DNA from: Isoperla grammatica
Taxonomy: Eukaryota > Arthropoda > Insecta > Plecoptera > Perlodidae
Direction of reading: 5' to 3'
Length of the DNA stretch: 64,000 bases
NCBI GenBank assembly: GCA_945910005.1
Contig: OX246749.1
Span: 32,693,271-32,757,270, forward strand
The translations under genes and the position numbers were made by a program. A model generated the notes under the pieces. That model saw only the letters and a list, made by a program, of their open reading frames with translations. It searched no databases and was not told the DNA's origin. Every line of letters starts with the position of its first letter. Position 1 is the stretch's first letter. Below are positions 22,311 to 33,470 of this stretch, one piece after another.

Positions 22311-22408
22311 TGAGTTTGGAACCGTCAAAGCAACGAGGCATATAAGAAATGTTATAAATGTCCCCCACTGATAATCTGTAATACTCGTAACTAAGTGGGC
22401 AGAAAATA
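22311..22408 (-). repeat. Dispersed repeat family B, short copy
   Basis: GAGTTTGGAACCGTCAAAGC ... GTCCCCCACTGATAATCTGT ... CTAAGTGGGCAGAAAATAAA, the same short form as at 14753. Confidence 0.82.
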
Positions 22409-22547
22409 AAAATTGCATTTAATATTTTATTTTTAAAATTTACTTTCGTTTAACTGATTGGTTTAGTTATTTTTTAGACCAGAACTATTTAGATAATTGG
22501 TACATTGTTTTCAGTAACAATAAAATACGTTTTTTTTTTTACAAACC

Positions 22548-22773
22548 CGTTACTTACTTATTTACTTACTTACATAATAACTTACCTTACCTTAGTAGAT
22601 TTACTTACTTATTTACTTACTTACTTACAAACAAACTCTATTATTTACTTACTTACTTACGTACTTACTTGCATAATTACTTACCTTCTTACTTGCTCAT
22701 TCACTTACTTACTTACTTACTTACTTACTTATTAACATACTTACTTACTTACTTACCTACTTACTTATTTACA

Positions 22774-22811
<38 letters not shown>

Positions 22812-22817
22812 TTTACA

Positions 22818-22914
<97 letters not shown>

Positions 22915-23020
22915 TTTACTTACTTACTTACTAACTTCTTTCCTTCCTTCCTTACTTACTTACTTACCTACTTACTTATTTACATACTTACTTACTTACT
23001 TACTTACTTACTTATTTACA

Positions 23021-23054
<34 letters not shown>

Positions 23055-23064
23055 GTTATTTACA

Positions 23065-23112
<48 letters not shown>

Positions 23113-23207
23113 CACTTACTTACTTAATTACTTTTTACTTACCTACTTACTTACTTACTTACTTATTAACATACTTACTTACTTACTTACCTACTTACTT
23201 ATTTACA

Positions 23208-23241
<34 letters not shown>

Positions 23242-23247
23242 TTTACA

Positions 23248-23309
<62 letters not shown>

Positions 23310-23408
23310 TTTACTTACTTACTTACTAACTTCTTTCCTTCCTTCCTTACTTACTTACTTACCTACTTAATCAATAACTTACTTACTTACTCACTTACTT
23401 ACTTACTG
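22548..23408. repeat. (TTAC)n tetranucleotide block with higher-order duplication
   Basis: About 860 bp of TTAC with recurrent variants (TTATTTACATAC, TTACCTAC). The variant ACTAACTTCTTTCCTTCCTT occurs at 22930 and 23325, giving a ~395-bp higher-order repeat. Accounts for the Leu-Thr-Tyr repeat open frames. Confidence 0.97.
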
Positions 23409-23664
23409 ACTATCCGTTCTTCATACAGTTTTTTCATGACGTCACCCGAACAGCATTGTACTCAAGTTCGAACAAGTCATTATCGAAGTGTCGCAGCAGC
23501 GATATATATCGAAGTGGCGGAAATTACATTTCGATTATAAAATGACGTCATCACACGAAAACGCAATTAATACTCTCGAGTAAAGTGAACTAGTTACCGA
23601 AGTTGTCTACATTGTTGTCACGTTCTCGTGTGGACGCGATGATGTGGGTGAGTTCTCTCGACTA

Positions 23665-23808
23665 CGGTAGACGATGTGACAACAGCGCTTTGAGCGTTCA
23701 CCCCCCCCCCCCCCCCCAACATGTTGTACAGTATGCCCCTCACTTGACGACGCATCTAGGTTTGATGTACAGATGGCTGTGGGATGGCTTAACCTTACCC
23801 GTGTGCGA
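23665..23808 (+). repeat. Repeat family T, copy 1 (with C17 tract)
   Basis: GACAACAGCGCTTTGAGCGT TCA, C17 (23701-23717), AACATGTTGTACAGTATGCC CCTCACTTGACG and GGCTGTGGGATGGCTTAA correspond to the copy at 33213-33470. Confidence 0.85.
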
Positions 23809-23955
23809 AGAGGGCCGTAATTAGCTCTATCTAAGGGTCGTTGATAGTTATGTTAAGGTGCATTTTTCACTGTTGTGCATTGTTGTCATTGAAGTTTTAA
23901 AGGGCCGTTATTAATTCTATCTAAGGCTTCTAGATCAATTCCGAAAAAGGTCTAT
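23808..23955 (+). mobile_element. Repeat family A, copy 9 (left-truncated)
   Basis: Begins inside the module (AGAGGGCCGTAATTAGCTCT) directly against family T and ends with the right terminus ATCAATTCCGAAAAAGGTCT ATT. Confidence 0.92.
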
Positions 23956-24287
23956 TCCATCAACTATTTAACTAGGTTTCACTTGTTCTTTTTATCTTCA
24001 GCTGATTGTTATTTTAGATACATAACACTTATTTGTAACTTAGTTTTTAAAGTGCATGCTTAATTATGTCTATAATCAGAAAACTACTGTACAAAATGTA
24101 TTTATTGTGCATTATAAGATTTGTCGGGCCCTTAAGCTAATAAACTGAACGTCGCTCACAGCGCACTCTACCTGTCATACGGTCTCCCGTCGTCGAGTAA
24201 ACGCGTTGATTCTCTCATCTATTCAAAGCAGTTGTTTAGGACAAGACTAGTCTATAGGGAACCCGCAACTGACGTCACATCCCGACT

Positions 24288-24575
24288 ACAACAATGGAAC
24301 AAATGAATTGAACTCATGGACAAACAATCAGCTGTCAAAATAATAAAATTGCAACCATACAAATAAAAACAAGTGTAGCAATGTAACTGCTAGCCATTTA
24401 AAACTTTTAATGGTGGACGACGACTAAGAGAAATTTTTGTATGTGTATTTGTTTGTTTTTTGTTTTGTTTTACAAAATCAGAAGAAATTATTCTTTGACA
24501 GCTTGTTGTTTGTCCATCGATTCAATTTATTTGTTTCATTGTTGTCTTTTGGTGTTGCTAGTAGCCTATTCTATA
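24288..24575. mobile_element. MITE family Q, copy 2
   Basis: ACAACAATGGAACAAATGAA through the interior (ACAAATAAAAACAAGTGTAG) to TTTTGGTGTTGCTAGTAGCC TATT matches 12090-12396 in reverse orientation. The outermost ~23 bases of the left arm are missing. Confidence 0.92.
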
Positions 24576-24605
24576 CAGTATAGGTGGTGGTTTCTGTGTA
24601 TTAAT

Positions 24606-24621
24606 CCCCCCCCCCCCCCCC
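24606..24621. repeat. C16 tract
   Basis: Pure C16 next to CTTCTCACGTCACGTC. Confidence 0.95.
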
Positions 24622-25738
24622 TTCTCACGTCACGTCTATCAGAGTATCACGTGATGGACCAACCAACCCTTATGATCCCCCCGGGGTCGCGAGCCCAGCA
24701 AGTGTTAAAGCCTGATTGGCAATTTCCTACTTGTCGGTTACTCCGTTGTCGTCGTTTGCGTTACCGGGGATGGGGTTGTCAATTTGTGGTTGTTTAGTTT
24801 AGTTTCTAGTGTTTGCTTCATTATTATGCGCGTCGTAGCTAATGGGTTATAGGCGGGTTACCTACTGGAATGAAAGTGTCAGAAAACTGTATAGTGGACA
24901 TTGAAGTATTGAATTTCAACTTCTGGAAGTTAGAAAATTGATTATGAATCGTTTTTAAACTATATTCGGGCGCATACTTTGTTGTTTATTTTGATTAACT
25001 AGATCAGTAAATTTCTCTTTTTCTCTCTCTCTCTATCTTTCTGTTTTTTCTCTGAGTGAACAAAGACAGAAAAGATAGTAATACATTTGCAGCCATAGGT
25101 GTTGCTTATATAATTAGAGTATGTTTCTAAAAATATGTCTTTAAAATGAGACTGTGTAGAGTTAGAAAGAAAAAGAAAGGAGTAAGCAAGAAGTCTTAAA
25201 TCGTACTCAAATCAAAATATTCTCAAATCTTTTACTTGTTGTGGCAATGGATATCATCTTTTACATAATGATAGAAAGATGAATGATAGGACAAAAAAAT
25301 ATTAAAAAATGAGTGTGATTTATAATGACCAATATTGTTTTACATAAATTTATTAAATAAGGTGAATCGAAATATAAATTCATGAAATAAGGGCCCACGT
25401 TTGAGAGATCTGATACTGTTTGAGAGTATAGCAAGGCAAGTAGAGTAGTTAGAGAAATCTAATGTATAAAAGGATGAGTATCTACTGCCTTTTCGGATGG
25501 GACGTAAAGCAGATGGTCCTCTTGGTATTTTTCGACAGGAGAAGCTACGTGCCGGTACCAGGCAATTCCCCTCCTCCCTTTCTCATTCTCATTCACCAAT
25601 CGTCACTCATCAGGCTAAATAGGGCATTGTGCGCCCTACACTGGCCTTAATTACAATAAAATAAATAAATAGATTGACATGGCGAGCATTGTATCTCAGG
25701 TTAGCAACGTCTTGAACTAGGTTACTTGATTAGAAACC
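24622..25738. other. No gene recognised
   Basis: A 118-codon frame ending at 24797 is partly MITE Q and shows no motif. A CT-rich stretch lies at 25018-25052. Otherwise AT-rich spacer. Confidence 0.4.
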
Positions 25739-26007
25739 CAGGGTCCGGATTCACAAGATGTTTTAAGACGTTTTTTGGCCTTATCTCTTAAGACCGGCTT
25801 AACTTTGAATCTCTTGTCAAACCAGGAAAATATCTGAGAACAGATTTTAAAACATAATATTGGAATGGTCATTGTGTCCTTGTTCTCACCAGGAATTAAT
25901 AACTTTTCATGTGACCTGGGTCTGGTTTTACAGGAGGTCCAAAGTTAGGCCGGTCTTAGAGTTGGGACCAGAAAAAGGGTTAGGACCGCTTGTGAATCTG
26001 GGCCCTG
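25739..26007. mobile_element. TIR MITE, ~270 bp (CAGGG termini)
   Basis: CAGGGTCCGGATTCACAAG at the left is inverted as CTTGTGAATCTGGGCCCTG at the right. Further in, TAAGACCGGCTTAACTTTG pairs with CAAAGTTAGGCCGGTCTTA. The single copy has no resolved target duplication. Confidence 0.82.
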
Positions 26008-26848
26008 CATTTCATCTAAGGGAACTATCAGCCAGACTTTCATCTGTTCTCTGTAGTCAAATATATAAGCGAACCCCGCACAACATTGAAGGGAAGTTTG
26101 CACGGGAGATGAAACTTTTAATCTTGTTTGCGAGAGGGAAATTTCATTATTTTTTTTACCCCCCACCCCCCGACCAGAACATCTTATTAGAGAGATTTTA
26201 ATGAAATTTGATTAATGGTTTAATTTATCTGGACGCTTGCTACCACTTTGAGTTTTACCCTCGGATAAAACTAATATGACTAAGTCTCAAACCACAATTG
26301 GCGGTATCGGGATCTCCATTAAAATCCGAATATCCTGAAAAAGTTAACTTACATAATATGTTTTATATGGCGCTGTTCATACTAACATCGTAATGTCGTA
26401 ATGATTTAATATTAGAAAATCTACGATTACGATCACTATCACGATCCCGTTAACGATCACGATTATTCCGACAGTAATTGTGGTTGGGGCTTTAGGAATC
26501 AAAGTTAAGAGGCTGCATAGGTCGACATACCCTGCAGAAATACAGACTTCTGTCGGTTTAAGTTGCTTTAAAATTGTCAAAAGTAAAACATGTCTTTCTC
26601 TTTACAAGCGTAGTGTTCTTTCTTTATGATTGCTTGTGTTTCAATAAATATATCTGTTTTTCTAACTTACTTAAGATTGGTAATGTGTTGGCGCAAGACA
26701 CCTTTCACAATTAAATAAGGTCTTAGACCCTAATTAGACTTTTATACAGCACTAGTTCTGCTATATTTAAAGCATTTTGATGAGCGAAGCATTTTGAAGA
26801 GATTTTGCGATTTCGAAGCGATTATGAAGCATTTTGAAGCGAAGCATT
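26008..26848. other. No gene recognised; short local repeats
   Basis: ACGATC-type repeats at 26422-26465 and a GAAGCATTTTGA/GCGAAGCATTTT cluster at 26768-26850 abutting a family D MITE. Confidence 0.5.
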
Positions 26849-26852
26849 TTAA

Positions 26853-27230
26853 GAGCGAAGGGTATTCTCTACGACATAAACCGTAGAACATTCCCATTAT
26901 TTAATTATATCTCAATATGGCAACACGAAATCGAAAATCTAAATCAACCGCGCATTGTATTTTGATGAGCGCTACACTCTGAATTAAATATTATAACCAT
27001 TAACACAGTTATTTCAATTATTAATTCGATAATTAGTTATAACATTAATTATATATTAAAAAAAATAATGATTACAATGTTAAGACACAACTTAGAGGAT
27101 TCTGTATGTAGAGCTTACTAAACCACAGTGCGCTGTTGATTCAGGTTTTCGATTTCAAAGACCATTCTTGTGATATAATTTATAAATTCAAAATTTTGTG
27201 CGGTTTTTGACGTAGAGGTGTCTTTCCCTG
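26853..27230. mobile_element. MITE family D, copy 1, flanked by TTAA
   Basis: Long inverted arms (GAGCGAAGGGTATTCTC, CGAAATCGAAAATCTAAATC, CGCGCATTGTATTTTG and inverses such as CACAGTGCGCTGTTGATTCA). TTAA lies at both edges (26849-26852, 27231-27234), the target duplication of piggyBac/Kolobok-type elements. Confidence 0.85.
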
Positions 27231-27459
27231 TTAATCGTGCGTCTCATACAGTTGGTCCTGTTGTAAATGTTATTTGCGTCAATCAACACGCGAAACTAAG
27301 ACGCAGATTAAGTGAAGTGAAGTGAAGACGAACGAAAACACTTCTTGGAAGTCGTGGATACCTGGTTGTGAATTGTTAACTGTCATATCTGTTGAGTGAA
27401 GCTGTTAATGACAGCTGTCATAATTCTCTCGCCATGATTCCCAGAAGTTGTTATTAATT

Positions 27460-27559
27460 TCGATTCTTAGTATCAGCTAAGCTAATTAAAATAATTCATT
27501 AGCCCGTATTCGATTCTTAGTATCAGCTTCACTAATTGGAATAATTCATTAGCCCGTAT
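27460..27559. repeat. 50-bp tandem duplication
   Basis: TCGATTCTTAGTATCAGCTA begins two 50-bp units (27460, 27510), identical apart from about five substitutions in the middle. Confidence 0.97.
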
Positions 27560-27588
27560 AAAGTAGTAATAATTGACAACTACAAGTC

Positions 27589-27766
27589 AATAGAACTTTT
27601 TAAGAATTTATCTAGGATCCTTAGATACAGAAAATCACGGCTTTCTCTAGACAATGACAACAATGCACAACAGTGAAAAATGCACCTAAACATAAGTATC
27701 AAGGACCCTCAGATAGATCAAATCACGGCTTTCTAGATCATCATCTGAATTCTGAAAATCATCTTT
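27589..27766 (-). mobile_element. Repeat family A, copy 10
   Basis: AATAGAACTTTTTAAGAATT to GAATTCTGAAAATCATCTTT, with one minus-strand module. Confidence 0.9.
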
Positions 27767-28924
27767 TCAAAAGTTTTATTATTATACTTATTTCTTGTAA
27801 TTTTGCATTGATCTGAATCGTTAATCTTTGGTATAAGCTAGATATGATTGAAAATGTGTACAGATTTAGTTATTCAATCGTGCTTTGACGTCAGTAGACT
27901 CAAAAGTTGAAATGTAGCACTACGTCCATGTTTAACAGATACCTCATTAACTAGATATCACCATTTTTTTCCCTGTTTGTTTTAAAATATTACCTCGAAA
28001 TTTTTCATCGAAATATGACATAAACAGTTGTAGGAAAATGATATTAATTTATAAATGCCAACATATGGTTTCGTATCTCAATCAATTGCAACGCTTTCAA
28101 ATTTGTTTGTTTCGCACATCGGTGTTTCAATTGCAGGTATGAAGCTAACCAACCACAAGAGCTTTATCAACAACACTAGAATTTAATTAATGGCAATCAT
28201 ATTATTCTAACAGATTGACTGACTGATCATAGATAACAGACTGTTAATTATAACCAACGCTTTAAGCTTTGTTATCAACGTATATTTAATTAATCACACA
28301 TAGTGTCAATTAACGCCGCTGAAAAGACTGGTTTACAAAGTGATCTTTTATTAATATTTCGTGGAAGTGTTTGTGAAGAATAATGTGCCATAAACTTGAC
28401 TTCCTCTCAACTTATTTATAATGTTTTTGTTTTTTAATGGAACACTTAACATTAACAGCTAAGTATACATTGGCATCATCATAAAATATACCACGATATA
28501 ACTTTATTATAGCCATTGAAAAACGTCGTAAAGTGTGTAAAATATTAAAACGTACTTTATGAGTGTTTACGTAATTTTGTTGGTGATTTTTCGACCTAAA
28601 ACGGATTTTTGAAAAAATCTTATGACAAGAAGGTTTAATTCAGTGTTATTGTGAAGAAGAACATTTAAGACAATATAAGAATTTATCCGGGATCTTTTCA
28701 TAATAATTATATCAGAGAAGAAGAAGACGAAGAATTTGTTAATCAAAACAAAGTGATGTGTTACTCTTGAAAGTAATGTAAATGGTCTGATCATACTTTT
28801 ACACTTAGTATTAATTTTAATAGTGATACTGAAGAATAGTTGTTAAACAATTCAATTTTTAACAGTGTATCGAAAATTCCGAGTGTAAATCGATAAACAA
28901 GTGTTTTTTTAAACTGTCGCAATG
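27767..28924. other. No gene recognised
   Basis: AT-rich spacer with one TGACGTCA (27889). No repeat family member recognised. Confidence 0.4.
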
Positions 28925-29022
28925 CGATTAATATCGATTACTATCGAGATCGAGTTATGATGACGTCAGACGACTCTGCGACCGGAAGCTGAGTTCTCGT
29001 CGTGACTGACTCACGGGAAGTC
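28925..29022 (+). promoter_or_regulatory. Promoter-like cluster: CRE, ETS site, ATCGAT repeats
   Basis: The interval contains repeated ATCGA/CGATTA motifs, one TGACGTCA palindrome and one CCGGAAG box, in a locally GC-richer setting just upstream of the candidate first exon. No TATA box stands out. Confidence 0.3.
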
Positions 29023-29094
29023 ATGTATGATGTGGGCAGCAGTAACGAGATCAATCGAGATGGTCTTGGAATTTATCGAATACTACGCTTCAAG
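29023..29094 (+). CDS. Possible first coding exon, 24 codons, ending at a GTAAGA donor
   Basis: An ATG at 29023 opens a frame of 24 codons (starting MYDVGSSNEI, ending ILRFK) that runs to CTTCAAG followed by GTAAGAAG, a near-consensus metazoan 5' splice site, in phase 0. Upstream within ~100 bases are TGACGTCA (28962) and CCGGAAG (28981), motifs of CREB/ATF and ETS factors typical of promoters. I do not recognise the protein. No downstream exon is identified in the window, so the intron would be long. It could equally be a chance ORF. Confidence 0.3.
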
Positions 29095-29157
29095 GTAAGA
29101 AGAATGCGATAACTATTTCCCAATTCTTGTGAGACATATTTGTAAATGCTAAAAGAC

Positions 29158-29300
29158 TCGGACCCAGTCTTACAAAGTCCCAATAACTGCTTATTCGTCG
29201 AATAGCTTGTTTTCTCCATTGCAACCGCCAATCAAAAACTTTGAAATACTCTAAATAGCCTATTTGCTTTCCTACATAACTTTCCCATTTGATGATTGTA
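29158..29300 (-). mobile_element. MITE family F2, single copy 1
   Basis: CGGACCCAGTCTTACAAAGT, CTTATTCGTCGAATAGCTTG TTTTCTCCATTGCAACC match the 150-bp unit of 51598-52199 in reverse. The far end is diverged. Confidence 0.85.
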
Positions 29301-30978
29301 CTAACGTCCCTTCTTGAATTACGCTTAAATGTTATGGGATGAAAAAATACTGGAAAATATTTACAGAAGAGGTGTTAGACAGCTGGATGTTTCTTCCATA
29401 CCCTCGTTTTACCCCTGTCTTCTAAACCTGATATGACGTATTTTTCAAACTAATAGTATTGTGTATGTAAAGATTTTTCCTTGCAGAGACAAAAGTTAAT
29501 AATTATGGTGAATGTACGCGTTATATTTCACAAAGTTCATAGATCTACAATTTACTTTTTGTGCTTATAAACCCGCTCAGCAGAAGAAACCGACAAACCT
29601 TATACAAATGGTTAGTTCGTGATTTCAAAGCCAATGAATGTGTACTTTACAATTCATTCTTGAATTCTTAGCTGTAAATGTAATGTGTATGTAATGCACG
29701 CTAATGTAAAATTGTATGAAAACTACCGGCAGAAGTCTAGAAATCAAAACGACGATTGATTTTATTTTCATCGTGATAATATGTTGAATATAATTTGAAT
29801 TCCGAAAGAAAGAATGCTGCGTTAAAATTATTGTTTGGCACTCACAAATCCTGCCTTGTTTTAATATTAATTTGTATTCACGTAATATAATTTGAATTTT
29901 TATCATACATAGCTTATTGAAAGTAAAAATATGTAATAATTATTATTAACAACCTTTTATAAATATCTAAGATATTGTATTGTTTCACTCAATATTTCCA
30001 AACTTGTAAATAAATTCAAGTTCAAACGTAATTTTAAAACATCCATCTTTTGAATATAATGTACTCGTCACAAATATGTTGTCCAGTTGTGCTTTATAAC
30101 ATATCACCGTACAAACGGTCGGATATAGATCAAAGTATTTGTAATGTCGCATAAAACTGACCAATATAAATGCGACTGTCACAAACCCTCAAACCATCAG
30201 TGTAATTATAAAATACGACAAATTGCGTTTTTATGACGTCATGAAAATAAAATGTCAACTCAATTCATGTCTGACTGATGTTTACCCGAAAGGGATTTCA
30301 CTACTATTCATAACAACCCATTATCTGTAATTAAATCAACCCTTTAGAACAATTGTGTGTAGCTGTGTTTTTTTTTGTGTTTACCATATAACAATGTTTA
30401 CGAATTTCGTTTGAGTTACAAAGAAGTTACAAACGAAACGAATGCTTTCATGTTATGTTAGGGAGAAAAATATACCTGTTCACCTGTTGTGTGTTTTGTT
30501 TTTTGAACAAACAGTGCTGCGAGCAATTCTCTTTATTATAACAGAAGAATAAATTAATGTAGCAGAATAGAGGAATGGAAAATGTATTATCGTAAGTGTT
30601 ATTCAATCGAGTTTGTGAAGTCAATTATACATCCCCTCAAACAAACGTTGAGCTGCAATTATGTGAGTATTTTGCTAACGACGTCCGCTGTATATTATAA
30701 AATTAAAAAAAAATGTTGGATGCAAAATGTAGTAAACGAAAATGTGTTTTGGTAAAACCAACCGTTACTTGTAGGCTTTGTTTTCTAAAAACCAACGTTT
30801 CAACGGGGAAAAGTTCTGACTTCATTTTTAAGATAAAAAAAAAAAAAAAACGCAACAACTAAAAAATGTTTCTAAAAACCCAAATAAAAACATTCAACAT
30901 AGTAAAATCACTACCAAATTAAATTTTCCTTCCAGCTCTTTAAATTAACTCCTCGTTGTGTTTCTCCCTTGAGATATT
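29301..30978. other. No gene recognised; long unassigned AT-rich interval
   Basis: Minus-strand frames of 93 and 65 codons (29625, 29985) have no recognisable motifs. If the exon at 29023 is real this would be intron. One TGACGTCA at 30235; poly(A) run at 30836-30850. Confidence 0.4.
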
Positions 30979-31071
30979 GTGTGTGCGTGTGCGTGTGCGT
31001 GTGCGTGTGCGTGTGCGTGTGCGTGTGCGTGTGCGTGTGCGTGTGCGTGTGCGTGTGCGTGTGCGTGTGTA
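30979..31071. repeat. (GTGTGC)n hexanucleotide repeat
   Basis: About fifteen uninterrupted GTGTGC units; an alternating purine-pyrimidine tract. Confidence 0.99.
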
Positions 31072-31671
31072 TACAATATCATTCCAAACGTAATCAGCTT
31101 CTCTAGAGTTAAATCAATTCCTAGCTATGGAGCACTGAGCACTTTAAATTTCGAAAACCAACTCAACTCAACTAAAAGAAGAATTGAAAAAGAAAAAACC
31201 CTCCAATACTAAAAGCTTTTAAGAATATAAAAATATATTCTCCATATTTTAACCGAAGGCTTTTGTATTGTCGAGTCAGTCAGATTCAGAAGGAGAATGT
31301 CTCTATTTTCGAGAAGGAGAAATGTTTATATATATATATATATATATTCTCTAGATCCAACATTAATATCTCCCGACATAATGGAGCTGTCCGTATGAGA
31401 GGGTAGATTGCCATAGAAGCTCTTTGGCTTTCATCTTCCAAGCAAACAAAGCTCTCAGTGTAAATAGTTGTGTTTGTGCCGCTTACAATAGATGCCAGTC
31501 TACAAGTGGCGGCAATAGTGATCTGAAGATATGACGACACAAAGATTTGTAAACACCTCTCATTGTATCCCGTATAATAAATACGCATCTTAATTACACT
31601 CAATACAGATACAATATAAATACATAAATAAATAAATTTAAATAAACGTAATAATCGAGAACTCCCAGTTG
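31072..31671. other. No gene recognised
   Basis: A short (TA)n run at 31327-31347 and a 105-codon minus frame without motifs. Confidence 0.4.
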
Positions 31672-31970
31672 ATAGATGATTTCAGAATTTATCTAGAGAG
31701 CTGTGATTATGTTTATCTAAAGGTCCTCGATGTGCATTGTTGTCATTGAAGATCTGAAGATCTACAGGGCCGTAATTAGCTCTATCTAATGGTCCTTGAT
31801 AGTTATGTTAAGGTGCATCTTTTACTTTATGCATTGTTGTCATTGAAGATCTAAAGGGCCGGATTAGCTCTATCTAAGGCTCCTTAATAGTTATGTTAAG
31901 GTGCATCTTTTACTTTATGCATTGTTGTCATTGAAGATCTAAAGGGCCGGACTAGCTCTATCTAAGGGTC
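31672..31970 (+). mobile_element. Repeat family A, copy 11 (three modules, right end lost)
   Basis: Starts GATAGATGATTTCAGAATTT. ATTGAAGATCTAAAGGGCC-type junctions are at about 31744, 31840 and 31929; the last two modules share private changes (CATCTTTTACTTTATGCATT), indicating local amplification within this copy. Confidence 0.92.
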
Positions 31971-32470
31971 GAACTTAAGCAAAAGACCGCCGTTTAAAAA
32001 ACTCCAAGAAATTGTAACTAAATTACTCAAAGAAACAGCGTGCATGAACCAGGGACGGTACATTTGGTGTTATTGTGTTTCTGTTGCTCGATATTTCGTC
32101 GTACCCGCTCTCCGTGCTAATCATAATATCTCCAGCTGTAGAGCGCGTACTACTGTACTACTACTGTATCCGCCAAGACATCTGTTGCTCGCCGCTCTAG
32201 TACACAACTCACACACAACTCACACTCTCGCCACAGAGCGCTAGCTGCGATCAATAGAACCGAGAACAGTGTAAAAATAAACTGCGCTAGAAGTCACCTG
32301 CCGCGTACAAACACACATACGTTGTGGCGGCTGTGGTGAAGGTGGTGGAGGGGGGGGGGGGGGGGGGGGCGAAGTGTACGTCGTGTGTGTGTTTAGCGGG
32401 TAGCAACGGCGTTGTTCAAGGGGTGACGGAGACAATGAGAGAAGTCACATGTAATGACTGGACTAATGAG
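31971..32470. other. No gene recognised; G20 tract
   Basis: G-tract at 32350-32369 in a GGTGGTGGAG context; short ACTACTGT repeats at 32147-32166. Confidence 0.5.
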
Positions 32471-32730
32471 CAATAGGTGATTTTCTGAATTAATCTAGAG
32501 GCCTGTGATTATACTTCTATCTAAGAGTCATTGATTGATCAATACTCAACATTAACAACTAGTTTTCAAATGTTATGGTAAGGTGTATTTTCTCGCTGTT
32601 GTGCATTGTTGTCATTGAAGATCTAGAGGGCTTTGATTAGCTTTATCTAAGGGTTCTTGATAGTTATGTTAAGGTGAATTTTCACTGTTGTCATTGAAGA
32701 TCTAGTGGAATCAATTTTGAAGATCATCTC
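32471..32730 (+). mobile_element. Repeat family A, copy 12
   Basis: CAATAGGTGATTTTCTGAAT, the AATACTCAACATTAACAACT variant module, one standard module and a partial one, ending ATCAATTTTGAAGATCATCT. Confidence 0.92.
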
Positions 32731-33160
32731 TTCAATATTAAGACGATTTCATCCACCGCCATCTCGAATATCCCCACACCTCCATTCAAGGCGGTGCTTC
32801 TTCACGCAATGCAAAATCCCACCGCACCGCCATCGTATTTATCTCGTTCTAGAGTCAACAATGCACTCGTCGGGCTGCGAAGAGAGCGGCGGTGGGTTTT
32901 TATCCGCTCGTCGCGGCTCTTTATGATGCTAAAACCAGATGGCGAGGATCCAATTTTCTCCTCCCCCCCCCCCCCCCTCCCCTCTACCGCCCCCCTCTAA
33001 CCGTCACTCGATACCACTCGAAATTTTCACCAGAATATCAGGGAGGTAGCTTGCTCACTTTTGCCTGTCGATCGAGCTTGTTATTATATTTGAACAGGCC
33101 CGCGATAAAAAAAACAAAACAAGAGAACATCATTGGCTATCGTTTGTTTTCATGCTTGTG
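32731..33160. other. No gene recognised; C-rich tract 32961-32996
   Basis: Three overlapping frames are driven by the low-stop, C-rich sequence; no motif recognised. Confidence 0.4.
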
Positions 33161-33212
33161 ACGTCATGGCGGCCATGTTGGCGGCTAAAACGTGTGTGGA
33201 TATTTCAGCTGT

Positions 33213-33470
33213 CTATGGGAGATTGTATGACAGCCGCGCTGTGAGCGTTCCTACCCCGTAACATGTTGCACAGTATGCCCCTCACTTGACGCATGTAATA
33301 ATCTTTTTCCTACCCCGTAACATGTCGCACAGTATGCCCCACACTTGACGCATGTAATAATCTTTCCTACCCCCCCAACATGTCGCACAGTATGCCCCAC
33401 ACTTGACGCATGATGTCGTGAAAATGCAGAAGGCTGTGAGGCGGCTTAATTTTACGCGTACCGTTTTTAA
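33213..33470 (+). repeat. Repeat family T, copy 2 with 3 tandem units
   Basis: Units beginning CCTACCCCGTAACATG at 33250, 33309 and 33366 (spacing 59 and 57) each contain GCACAGTATGCCCC-CACTTGACGCATG. The flanking sequences match 23665-23808. C runs at the unit head are 4, 4 and 7 long. Confidence 0.92.

Noticed and set aside
22505..23055. Leu-Thr-Tyr repeat frames resembling a membrane protein
   Set aside because: Translation of the (TTAC)n block; hydrophobicity is a by-product of the repeat.
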